DNA of 64,000 bases from Sulfitobacter sp. BSw21498 (GTDB lineage Bacteria; Pseudomonadota; Alphaproteobacteria; Rhodobacterales; Rhodobacteraceae): positions 2,584,001 to 2,648,000 of the forward strand of contig NZ_CP040753.1 in assembly GCF_006064855.1 (NCBI RefSeq), given 5' to 3'. Shown piece after piece: positions 53,260 through 61,438 of the stretch (the stretch's first letter is position 1; each line of letters begins with the position of its first letter). The translations under genes and the position numbers were made by a program. Under the pieces are notes generated by a model. That model worked only from the letters and a program-made list of their open reading frames with translations. It had not been told where the DNA came from and did not search any database.

Positions 53260-53279
53260 CGTCCTCCGCTACACCGGAT

Positions 53280-53840
53280 TTATGCGGCTTTGCGGTTGTG
53301 TTCACCTTCTTCCACTTCCTCGACAATCTTGGCGATAAACGCTCCCAAATCCTCGGGAGAGCGGCTGGTGATGATGCCTTGATCCACAACCACTTCGCTG
53401 TCCTCGTAATGCGCACCGGCGTTTTTCACGTCTGTCGCAATAGAGGCATAGGAAGTAGCAGCGCGGCCCTTGAGGATGCCTGCCTCGATCAGCAGCCAAG
53501 GGGCGTGGCAGATCGCAGCCACGGTCTTGCCCGCGTCGGCAAAGCCTTTGATCAGGGCTACGGCGTCCTTATTGGCGCGCAGCAGGTCGGGGTTGATCTG
53601 ACCGCCGGGCAGCACAATCGCGTCATAGTCACCGATGGTGACGTCTGACAGTGCCTTGTCAGCGGCAATGGTGTTGCCCCAGTCGTCCTTGTCCCAACCT
53701 TTGATGTCGTTTCCGTCGGGGGTCGCGACATGGACTGTTGCGCCTTTGGCTTTAAGGTCATTCAACGGGCGTTCCAGTTCGGATTGTTCGAAACCATTGG
53801 CGGATAGGATCAGAATTTTCGCGTCTGTGATCTGTGTCAT
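53280..53840 (-). CDS. PfpI/DJ-1 family protein (general stress protein 18-like)
   Basis: A 186-residue protein of the type 1 glutamine-amidotransferase-like DJ-1/PfpI family. The nucleophile elbow is TVAAICHAPWLLIEAG with Cys111-His112, and Glu18 completes the site. The start is LILSANGFEQSELERPL, and VLPGGQINPD is also conserved. Members are annotated as proteases or deglycases, and bacterial ones are often stress induced. AAAGGAGC precedes the ATG at 53838-53840. A full EcfG promoter lies about 40-60 bases upstream, so it should belong to the general stress regulon. Confidence 0.93.
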   Translation of the reverse strand: MTQITDAKILILSANGFEQSELERPLNDLKAKGATVHVATPDGNDIKGWDKDDWGNTIAADKALSDVTIGDYDAIVLPGGQINPDLLRANKDAVALIKGFADAGKTVAAICHAPWLLIEAGILKGRAATSYASIATDVKNAGAHYEDSEVVVDQGIITSRSPEDLGAFIAKIVEEVEEGEHNRKAA

Positions 53841-53878
53841 TAGAAAGCTCCTTTCGTGTTCGCTATCTTCACCGACAC

Positions 53879-53903
53879 AACGTCGCGGCATAGCGAATGT
53901 TCC
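53879..53903 (-). promoter_or_regulatory. EcfG-type promoter of the PfpI gene
   Basis: On the minus strand GGAAC (53903-53899), exactly 16 bases, CGTT (53882-53879), 39 bases upstream of the start codon. This is the same consensus and spacing as at 34589-34613. Confidence 0.75.
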
Positions 53904-54006
53904 TGCGCGGAAAGCAGCACTGGCGGGCTCTTGCTTGCGTCAGGGATGACCATTTCGTGTCTAGAAACAGATACACACGGTTCGTGATCTCCACTATACC
54001 AGCGGG

Positions 54007-54654
54007 ATGAAAGACAAGGTCGATCACACCTCCCCCCCTGATCTGGAGCAGATAATCGTCTGCCCCCAGTGCGATGCTGTGTATCAGCTGAAAATTCCCA
54101 AGATCGGCGAAAAAGCAGTGTGCGAACGCTGCCACACGGTACTGATCGAGCCGCGCAAACAGGCGGGGCTGAAAATCATCGCCATCGCCATCGCGACTTT
54201 TGTCCTGATCCTAGGTGCGACGTTCTTTCCGTTTTTGAATATCGATGCGGCTGGGAACAAGAATTCTGTCTCGGTGATGGATGCGGCTCTGGCGTTTTCC
54301 ACCGGGCCGCTGCTGTTGCTTTCGCTGGCGACGGCTGCCCTGATTATGCTGGTCCCCTTGGCACGGGTGATGCTGACACTCTATGTGCTGGTGCCCGTTG
54401 TGCTGGACCTGCCACCTGCGCGTCACGCGATGCAGGCATTCCGTTTGTCGCAGGCGTTGCAGCCTTGGTCGATGGCCGAAATCTTTGCGCTTGGCTGTGC
54501 GGTGGCGCTGGTCAAGATCGCCGATCTGGCAACTGTGGGGTTTGGGCCAGCATTCTGGATGTTCTGTGGTTTAGTTGTTCTGATTGTGGCGCAGGACAAA
54601 TTCATGTGTAAGTGGTCGGTATGGAATTCGCTGGAAAATCCGAAAAAATCCTAA
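54007..54654 (+). CDS. pqiA: PqiA domain membrane protein, first half
   Basis: A 215-residue inner-membrane protein with an N-terminal zinc ribbon (CPQCDAVY and CERCHTV) and four membrane helices. This is a single PqiA module, while E. coli PqiA carries two such modules in one chain of about 417 residues. The second module is the next gene, which overlaps by 34 bases, so here the protein is split. PqiA partners the MCE protein PqiB in moving lipids between membranes. Start ATG at 54007, with a weak AGCGGG site. First gene of pqiA1-A2-B-C. Confidence 0.9.
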   Translation: MKDKVDHTSPPDLEQIIVCPQCDAVYQLKIPKIGEKAVCERCHTVLIEPRKQAGLKIIAIAIATFVLILGATFFPFLNIDAAGNKNSVSVMDAALAFSTGPLLLLSLATAALIMLVPLARVMLTLYVLVPVVLDLPPARHAMQAFRLSQALQPWSMAEIFALGCAVALVKIADLATVGFGPAFWMFCGLVVLIVAQDKFMCKWSVWNSLENPKKS

Positions 54655-55271
54655 GCGCCCGCGAAATGGGTTTGGTGGCCTGCACACGCTGTACCCGTGC
54701 CTGGCCCATCGGCACACCGGTTTGCCAGCGCTGCGGCCACAAGATGCTGTCGCGCGACTTTGGCAGTATGCAGCGGGTTTGGGCGTTCTGGGTCATGGGG
54801 CTGCTATGCTACATTCCGGCCAATGCCTACCCGATGCTCAAGACGCGCACGCTGTTTCAGGTGGACGAAAGCACCATTGTCGGCGGTGCGGTCGAACTGG
54901 CGCATCACGGGGCCTTTGGCATTGCGTTCATCATCCTGCTGGCGTCGGTCGCAATCCCGTTGGCCAAGTTCTGGGCCATCGCCTTTTTGGCTGTCAGCGT
55001 CAAAAGACCCAATGCCCAAGCGCAGCGGTCGCGCCATGTGATGTATGAAATCGTAGAGTATATCGGCCGCTGGTCGATGATCGATATCTTTGTGGTTGCG
55101 ATCCTTTCGTCGCTGGTGCAACTCAAGACATTGGCGACAATTAATCCCGGCCCTGCGAGCATGTTCTTCGCCTTGTCGGTCATCTTTACCATGCTATCTG
55201 CACAAGCATTCGACTCCAGACTGATCTGGGACACGAACGCTTCCGATGGGGATCCCGATCAACATGTCTGA
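54621..55271 (+). CDS. pqiA: PqiA domain membrane protein, second half
   Basis: A 216-residue inner-membrane protein with the same plan as the preceding gene: zinc ribbon CTRCTRAWPIGTPVCQRCG, then four helices, with KFWAIAFLAVSVKRPNAQ as a cytosolic link. I start at the ATG at 54621; a GTG three codons before is possible. It overlaps pqiA1 by 34 bases and its end overlaps the pqiB start by eight bases, so the whole operon is translationally linked. SMIDIFVVAILSSLVQLKTLATI is the conserved module end. Confidence 0.9.
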   Translation: MEFAGKSEKILSAREMGLVACTRCTRAWPIGTPVCQRCGHKMLSRDFGSMQRVWAFWVMGLLCYIPANAYPMLKTRTLFQVDESTIVGGAVELAHHGAFGIAFIILLASVAIPLAKFWAIAFLAVSVKRPNAQAQRSRHVMYEIVEYIGRWSMIDIFVVAILSSLVQLKTLATINPGPASMFFALSVIFTMLSAQAFDSRLIWDTNASDGDPDQHV

Positions 55272-57348
55272 CACGCCACCCGAGGTTAAGGTTAAATCCG
55301 CGCGCAAACTGTTCCTGAGCGGCGCGTCCATCGTCTGGATCATTCCGATTTTGGCACTGGTTGCGGCATTGGGTGTGGCAGTCAGCAGCTACAATTCCCG
55401 CGGTCCTGTGATCTATGTTGAATTCAACAAAGGGGCCGGTATCAAGGCAGGCGAAACCGAACTACGCTATCGTGACGTGACCGTGGGCCGCGTCGAGGAA
55501 GTTGGTTTTACCACCGGCTTGGGCAAAGTTGTCGCGACAATCCGTGTCGACAAGAACGTCGGCCCCTTCATCGACGCCAGCGCGTCTTTCTGGATCGTGC
55601 AGCCTCAGGTATCGGCGCAGGGCATCACCGGCTTGGGCACCGTGCTGAGCGGCGTCTACATCGAAGGCACCTGGAACGATGAAATAGGCGATTTTGCCGA
55701 ACGCTTCGTCGGGTCGGATGCGCCGCCCCTGATCCGCGCGGGCCAATCCGGTTTGCAAATCGCCTTTCGCACCGTGGGTAATGGAACGCTGACGGATGAC
55801 GCCCCCATTCTCTATCGCGGGATCGAGGTTGGTCGTATCGGCAAGGCAGCGATCGCCCCAAGGGGCAATTTTGCCATCGTAGAGGCGCTAATTTACGAAG
55901 AGCACCGCAACCTGATCAACAGCAGCACACGTTTCTGGGATACCTCGGGGTTCAGCCTGTCCTTTGGACCCGGCGGGGCCGAAGTCGATTTTGAATCAAT
56001 TGCGACGTTGATCGGCGGGGGGATTACCTTTGACACTTTCGTCTCTGGTGGCGACCGTGTGCAAGATGGCACTGTGTTCGATATCTTCGCCACCAAGGAG
56101 GACGCGCGCAGCGCAGTGTTTAATGCCACTGACGTCGAACCTTTGATGCTTAACGTTATTTTCGACGACAATGTCTCGGGCCTCGCCGTCGGTGCCACGG
56201 TAGAGTTGAGCGGGCTGAACATCGGCGAAGTCGATACCCTGTCAGGGATCGTGGATTTTGATCAGTTCGGCGACAGCCGTGTGCGGTTGAACGCAACACT
56301 GGCAATCCAGCCGGCGCGCCTTGGGCTACCGGGGGATGTGACTGCGGAAAGTGCGTTTGCCTTCTTGCAAGATCGTGTCGTGAATGGGCTTCGGGCAAGA
56401 CTTGCATCTGCAAGCCTGCTGACGGGCGGTCTGAAAGTGGAACTGGTGGTCGTCGACAACGCTCCGACCGCGCGGCTTGTCCCTGCGGGCGACAACTTTC
56501 CCGTGATGCCCACGACCAAGAACGAAACATCTGACGCCGCAGCCACGGTCGAAGGTGTCTTTAGCCGTATAAACAACCTGCCCATCGAAGAGCTGCTGAA
56601 CAGCGCCATTGGTCTGATGAATTCGCTGCAAGCCTTTGTCGGCAGCGATGAACTGCAACAGACCCCACGCGATGTCCGCACATTAATCAACGAGGTCACG
56701 GGGTTGGTCTCGTCTGAATCGGTGCAGAATATTCCCGTCTCGCTGAATGCCACGCTTTCGCGCGTCGAAACGCTTGTCGCCACGCTTGAGGAAGAACAAA
56801 TGGCAGCACGTCTGCTGGCCGCTGTGGACTCTGTCTCCGAAGCCGCGGATTCCTTCACCACCTCGACCGAGGGTGTGCCAGAGTTGATCGAAGAAATGAA
56901 GACTGTCGCCGCCAACGCAAGCGAGCTTGAACTGCAACAGCTGGTCGACGAGCTGACAGCGCTGACCCGATCGGCGGATCAGGTAATCGGCACACCGGAT
57001 GCCGTTGCGCTGCCCGGATCGCTTAAGAATGCGTTGGACGAGCTGAACTATACGCTGCGCGAGCTCCGCGAGGGTGGGGCGGTCGAGAACGTGAACCGTA
57101 CCTTGGCCTCGGCGCGTAACGCGGCGGATAACATCGCCGTTTCGGCGAAGGATTTGCCGCTGATCGTGAACCGCCTGTCGTCGGTTTTCACACAAGCAGA
57201 GCGCACGATCGAAGGGTACAACAAAGGCGACCAGATCAGCCGCACCGCACAGGAAACCATGCGTGACATCCAAAAAGCGGCCGATGCGCTTGCATCTTTG
57301 GCGCGCACAATCGAACGTAACCCCAATTCATTGTTGCTGGGACGGTAA
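55264..57348 (+). CDS. pqiB: PqiB intermembrane lipid transport protein (three MCE domains)
   Basis: A 694-residue protein anchored by one N-terminal helix (SIVWIIPILALVAALGVAVS, about 22-42). MCE domains follow at about 45-140, 160-225 and 275-380 (VIYVEFNKGAGIKAGETELRYRDV; LQIAFRTVGNGTLTDDAPILYRG; LMLNVIFDDNVSGLAVGATVEL, read in parts). A long helical segment (to 690) is rich in Ser, Glu and Leu and would build the needle across the periplasm. In E. coli PqiB forms a hexameric tunnel of stacked MCE rings. The chain is about 150 residues longer than E. coli PqiB (546), because of that helical tail. The start ATG follows GGGGATC. Confidence 0.92.
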   Translation: MSDTPPEVKVKSARKLFLSGASIVWIIPILALVAALGVAVSSYNSRGPVIYVEFNKGAGIKAGETELRYRDVTVGRVEEVGFTTGLGKVVATIRVDKNVGPFIDASASFWIVQPQVSAQGITGLGTVLSGVYIEGTWNDEIGDFAERFVGSDAPPLIRAGQSGLQIAFRTVGNGTLTDDAPILYRGIEVGRIGKAAIAPRGNFAIVEALIYEEHRNLINSSTRFWDTSGFSLSFGPGGAEVDFESIATLIGGGITFDTFVSGGDRVQDGTVFDIFATKEDARSAVFNATDVEPLMLNVIFDDNVSGLAVGATVELSGLNIGEVDTLSGIVDFDQFGDSRVRLNATLAIQPARLGLPGDVTAESAFAFLQDRVVNGLRARLASASLLTGGLKVELVVVDNAPTARLVPAGDNFPVMPTTKNETSDAAATVEGVFSRINNLPIEELLNSAIGLMNSLQAFVGSDELQQTPRDVRTLINEVTGLVSSESVQNIPVSLNATLSRVETLVATLEEEQMAARLLAAVDSVSEAADSFTTSTEGVPELIEEMKTVAANASELELQQLVDELTALTRSADQVIGTPDAVALPGSLKNALDELNYTLRELREGGAVENVNRTLASARNAADNIAVSAKDLPLIVNRLSSVFTQAERTIEGYNKGDQISRTAQETMRDIQKAADALASLARTIERNPNSLLLGR

Positions 57349-57351
57349 AAT

Positions 57352-57915
57352 ATGAACGTAGTAAAAAGTATCGCAAGCCTTGGTCTGGTGGCATTCTTGG
57401 CGGCCTGCGGGTCTGCCGACCGCTATGCCGTGGAGATGCCCCCTGTCACAGAGCGTGTTAGCATCCAATTCAACGCTGTTGAGGTACGTGACGTATCACT
57501 GCCCAGCTATGCAGCTGCCGACGAGATCCATATACGCGCGTCCAATGGTGCCTTGGTCAGCTCTTCGGACGAGCTGTGGGCCGACGCGCCCGAACGCGCC
57601 GTAGCCCTAGAGCTAAGCGAGAACCTGTCGCGCCTCACAAGCCGCCGCATCGCGTCAGAACCATGGCCGTTCGAAGCCTATCCCGACGCCCGCCTTGAGC
57701 TGCGGTTCAGCGAATTGCTGGCGACCGAAGCGGGCCAGTTCCGCGCTTCCGGACAGTACTTCGTCGCTGTCCTGACCGGCGGGCGTGAAAGATCGGGGTT
57801 ATTTGATGTGACCGTCGCATTCGACCCCAAGGGCGGCCCCGCGGCCATCGCTAAGGCGCGCGGGCAACTGATCCTTGATTTGGCCAGCTATATCGCGAAG
57901 AATGGTCTTAAATGA
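57352..57915 (+). CDS. pqiC: PqiC outer-membrane lipoprotein (ABC-type auxiliary component)
   Basis: A 187-residue lipoprotein with signal peptide MNVVKSIASLGLVAFLAACG. Its lipobox LAAC puts lipid on Cys19. After it come about 165 residues with the PqiC/DUF330 pattern (YAVEMPPVTERVSIQFNAVEVRDVSLPSYAAADEI, read in parts). The protein anchors the PqiB needle to the outer membrane. It begins three bases after pqiB and ends the operon. Without a following terminator in the 220 bases before the next gene, read-through into the kinase gene is possible. Confidence 0.9.
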   Translation: MNVVKSIASLGLVAFLAACGSADRYAVEMPPVTERVSIQFNAVEVRDVSLPSYAAADEIHIRASNGALVSSSDELWADAPERAVALELSENLSRLTSRRIASEPWPFEAYPDARLELRFSELLATEAGQFRASGQYFVAVLTGGRERSGLFDVTVAFDPKGGPAAIAKARGQLILDLASYIAKNGLK

Positions 57916-58136
57916 TGTTTCTACGGGATCATTTTCCGAGATGTAGCAAATTTTATACGACTTTTGATTGAATTTTTCTCATAAGGATTTAGCAAAGCCG
58001 CCATCACCCCTCGGGGCGCAATCGCAGGACAGGCAGATCCTCTCTCCATGATGACCAACCCGCATATCTGTGATTTCGAAGGCGCTTTGCCTCGACCCTT
58101 CTTTTTAGCCATTTCCGGCAATGACCAACGGACGAC

Positions 58137-60278
58137 ATGCATATGATGAACCAAAGCCAATCGAACTTTTCCGGGCCTAGGGACGAAGATGACGATACCA
58201 TCGACCTTGGCGCGCTGATTGGTACATTATGGCGCGGCAAATTGATCATCGCTGCGGTCACGCTGATTTTTATGCTTCTGGCCGGGTATTACGCCTACGG
58301 CATCGCGGTCCCGACCTACCGGTCAACGGCGGTTGTGGTGCTGGAAACTAAAGAAGATAGTATTGTCGACCTACAATCTGTAGTCGGTGGGTTCTCCGGG
58401 GACTCAACCGAAATCAACACCGAAATTGAAGTTCTTCGGTCACGTGGGCTTGCTGGAAAGGTCGTCGACCGCTTGGATTTAGTTAACGATCCGGAATTCA
58501 ACGGCAGGTTGCGTGAGCCATCTATGATCAGGGGGATAATATCGAGCTTACGTTCGACATTAACTTTTAGAAAATCCAAAGCTGAACCGCAACACGAGAG
58601 TGACTTTCAGAAAATGAGGATCCGTGATGGTGTGGTGCAATCATTGCTGAGCAGGGTATCTATATCGAATATCCGCCAGAGCCTAGTTTTCAACGTCACT
58701 GTCGAAACCGAATCGCCCACGAAATCCGCCCAGATTGCTAATACCCTTGCTGAACTATACATCCTAAACCAGATCGAAGTAAAATTCGAAGCGACGGAGA
58801 AAGCCACAGAATGGCTGAGCAACCGGGTGTCCGAGCTTCAGATCGAACTCGAGAACGCGGAGAAAAAGGTCTCTGAATTTACTGCACGCACGCAGCTTGT
58901 CTCGATCGAAGGGTTGCAAGCACTGGAGCGTCAGATCAAGGAATTGCGCGACCGTATTGAGGGTGCCGCACTCTCACGCCAAGCGCTAGAAGCACGGCTC
59001 GCCAATCTGGAAGCCGCGCAGACACCCGCAGAAAAGCGCGATGCCGCACAAGACGCCGCGTTGACGCGTATTTTTAGCAATGGTCTTTCGTCTGCCACGA
59101 ACCAGACGGCATTCGATCTACGGTTCGAAACGGTGCTGGGACGGGTTCGGTCTGATCTTGCGCGCAGTAGCCAGCAGCTTGAAGCGCTGCGTACCTCGGA
59201 AACCGAGCTTGCCGCGCAGTTGGCATCACAGGGCCAAGATCTGATCGCGCTGCAGCAGTTGACCCGAGAATCCGAGGCGACACGGCTGCTCTATGAATAT
59301 TTCCTGACCCGCCTGAAAGAAACCTCCGCCCAAGAGGGGATACAGAAGGCAGATAGCCGTATGCTATCTAGTGCCGTTATACCCGGCGGGCCAAGTGCAC
59401 CGAAAAAATCACGGATAGTGGCAATGGCGATAGTCCTAGGTGCGATGGTTGGTTCCGGCTTGGTGCTACTTCGCGAATTCAGAACCCGCACCTTCCGCAC
59501 CGCGACTGAGCTGGAGCATCACACCGGCTACACTGTGATCGGACAGATCCCTTTGATCCCTGCGCGTGATCGGAAAAACACCCTTAAGTATCTGGAGGAT
59601 AAACCCACCTCTGCCGCCGCCGAAGCGATCCGCAACCTGCGTACATCGTTGATGCTGTCGAACCTCGACAAGAAGCCTCAGGTTATCGTCTCCACGTCAT
59701 CAATCCCCGGTGAAGGTAAGACCACGGTTTCGCTGTCGCTGGCTAAATTCCTGTCAGGTCTCGGAAAATCGGTCCTGCTGGTCGAAGGCGATATCCGCCG
59801 CCGTACCCTGCACGAATATTTTCCCGACATGCCGCGCAACGGTATCGCGTCGGTGCTTAACGGCGATGTGAAATTCGCGGATGCGATCCATAGGCCGGAC
59901 GGTTTCGGCGCAGATGTTTTGGGCGGGGAAAAGACCAATGTGAATGCGGCGGATATCTTCTCCTCCGACCGGTTCAAAGCCTTTATCTCCGAGATGCGCG
60001 ACCAGTATGATTTCATTATCATCGATACGCCGCCGGTTCTGGTTGTTCCCGATGCACGTATCATTTCCCAAAACGCCGACGCGATCCTGTTTTCGGTCAA
60101 ATGGGACAGCACGAACAAGGGCTTGGTCGAAGAATCCATGCGGTTCTTCCACAATTCGAACCAGCGGATCACTGGTCTGGTGCTGAGCCAGATCGATGAA
60201 AAGGGCATGAAACGCTACGGATACGGTGGCGAATACGGTGCCTATGGCAGCTACGGCAAGGGCTATTACGATAGTTGA
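58137..60278 (+). CDS. Wzc-type tyrosine autokinase for polysaccharide synthesis
   Basis: A 713-residue fusion of a Wzz chain-length domain and a BY-kinase. The N-terminal helix is at about 35-57 and the second at about 425-445. The periplasmic coiled-coil lies between. The cytosolic kinase has Walker A PGEGKTT (about 524-530), the A' strand VLLVEGDIRRR and Walker B FIIIDTPPVL. The C-terminus is a tyrosine tail with seven Tyr in the last 21 residues, the autophosphorylation cluster. Such kinases control polymer length and export. No glycosyltransferases lie beside it; the nearest exopolysaccharide cluster is 33 kb to the left, and it may act with that or with a cluster outside the window. Confidence 0.93.
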   Translation: MHMMNQSQSNFSGPRDEDDDTIDLGALIGTLWRGKLIIAAVTLIFMLLAGYYAYGIAVPTYRSTAVVVLETKEDSIVDLQSVVGGFSGDSTEINTEIEVLRSRGLAGKVVDRLDLVNDPEFNGRLREPSMIRGIISSLRSTLTFRKSKAEPQHESDFQKMRIRDGVVQSLLSRVSISNIRQSLVFNVTVETESPTKSAQIANTLAELYILNQIEVKFEATEKATEWLSNRVSELQIELENAEKKVSEFTARTQLVSIEGLQALERQIKELRDRIEGAALSRQALEARLANLEAAQTPAEKRDAAQDAALTRIFSNGLSSATNQTAFDLRFETVLGRVRSDLARSSQQLEALRTSETELAAQLASQGQDLIALQQLTRESEATRLLYEYFLTRLKETSAQEGIQKADSRMLSSAVIPGGPSAPKKSRIVAMAIVLGAMVGSGLVLLREFRTRTFRTATELEHHTGYTVIGQIPLIPARDRKNTLKYLEDKPTSAAAEAIRNLRTSLMLSNLDKKPQVIVSTSSIPGEGKTTVSLSLAKFLSGLGKSVLLVEGDIRRRTLHEYFPDMPRNGIASVLNGDVKFADAIHRPDGFGADVLGGEKTNVNAADIFSSDRFKAFISEMRDQYDFIIIDTPPVLVVPDARIISQNADAILFSVKWDSTNKGLVEESMRFFHNSNQRITGLVLSQIDEKGMKRYGYGGEYGAYGSYGKGYYDS

Positions 60279-60391
60279 TCAGGGCTTGGGTGTGCCTCAA
60301 AACCGCCCAAATCTTTCCCCTCAAGGGTCATAACAGGGCCGCTGTGATGCGCGATATTCATTGGGAAGTTATTCCCAGTGAGGACCATCAG

Positions 60392-61420
60392 ATGGCACGT
60401 ATGAAAGAGATCGCGACAGCTGCTGGCACGCTCGCCTGCGCCTTGGGCATCGGCTATGTGATGCAAAGTACGGACGCAGCGACAGCCCGCTATGGGTCTG
60501 AGGCCGCCGTGAAAGAACAAGAGCTACGTAGGCTAAGCAGCGAGAACGCTGTGCTTGAGGTCGAAGACATCGTGCTGACCTCGGCCGAGTTCAACGCTGC
60601 TCCGCTTGAGCCCACGCTGGCGCTGCCTGATTCTGCCCCCGTCATGTTGGCCGCGGCAAGCGCAGATGAACCGATTTCGCGCCCAGTTTCCGCCCCAATT
60701 TCGGCGGACACGCCCCAGCCTCAGGCGGCTGAGCCACATACCTGCGATATCTCCGCCAATGCGCGCCCTGTGGCTGGTGCCATGGTGAACCTGACGCTGG
60801 CTGCCCCGTGCATGCCCAATGAACGGATCACCGTACATCACAACGGGATGATCTTTACGCAAACGACTTCGGAAAAGGGCACCCTCGACATCACTGTCCC
60901 GGCGCTTTCGCAAGACGCGACTTTCGTCATTGCGTTTGGCAATGGCGACGGGGCGATTGCAGAGGCCAAGATCGACGATCTGGCAGAGTTTGACCGGGTG
61001 GTTCTGCAATGGAAAGGCGATACTGGTTTCCAGATGCACGCACGCGAATTCGGGTCCGACTATGACGGTGCCGGCCATGTCTGGGCAGGCAAGCCGCGCA
61101 GCGTGGCGTCAGCCATCACCGGAGAGGGCGGGTTCATGACGGTGAACGGCGACCTCAGCGCGGCTGAGCCCCTGATCGCGGAGGTCTATACTTTCCCCGC
61201 GCTAACCGAAGGTCAGGACGCACGCGTGGCACTGACGGTCGAAGCCGAGGTGATCAAGGCGAATTGTGGTCAGGAAATCGAAGCGCAATCCATCGAACTT
61301 CTTGGGGATGCAAAGATCAAAACCCAGGACCTGAGCGTTGCGGTGCCGGATTGTGATGCCGTAGGCAGCTTTCTTGTGTTGAATAATCTGCTCCAAGACA
61401 TGAAGGTTGCGGGACACTAA
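60392..61420 (+). CDS. Exported or membrane-anchored protein of unknown function
   Basis: 342 residues from the ATG at 60392, which follows GAGGA; the longer frame from 60275 overlaps the kinase stop and has no site. One N-terminal hydrophobic helix (TAAGTLACALGIGYVMQS) may be a signal or anchor. A coiled segment (EAAVKEQELRRLSSENAVLEVE) and a Pro/Ala-rich linker (residues 85-115) follow, then a beta-rich domain with four Cys (CDIS, APCMP, KANCG, VPDCD) that could form disulfides. I recognise no family. It lies between the tyrosine kinase and the OmpA-type gene and may be part of the same envelope function (18 bases before the next start). Confidence 0.6.
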   Translation: MARMKEIATAAGTLACALGIGYVMQSTDAATARYGSEAAVKEQELRRLSSENAVLEVEDIVLTSAEFNAAPLEPTLALPDSAPVMLAAASADEPISRPVSAPISADTPQPQAAEPHTCDISANARPVAGAMVNLTLAAPCMPNERITVHHNGMIFTQTTSEKGTLDITVPALSQDATFVIAFGNGDGAIAEAKIDDLAEFDRVVLQWKGDTGFQMHAREFGSDYDGAGHVWAGKPRSVASAITGEGGFMTVNGDLSAAEPLIAEVYTFPALTEGQDARVALTVEAEVIKANCGQEIEAQSIELLGDAKIKTQDLSVAVPDCDAVGSFLVLNNLLQDMKVAGH

Positions 61421-61438
61421 CGCAACGCTTGGGGCCTT

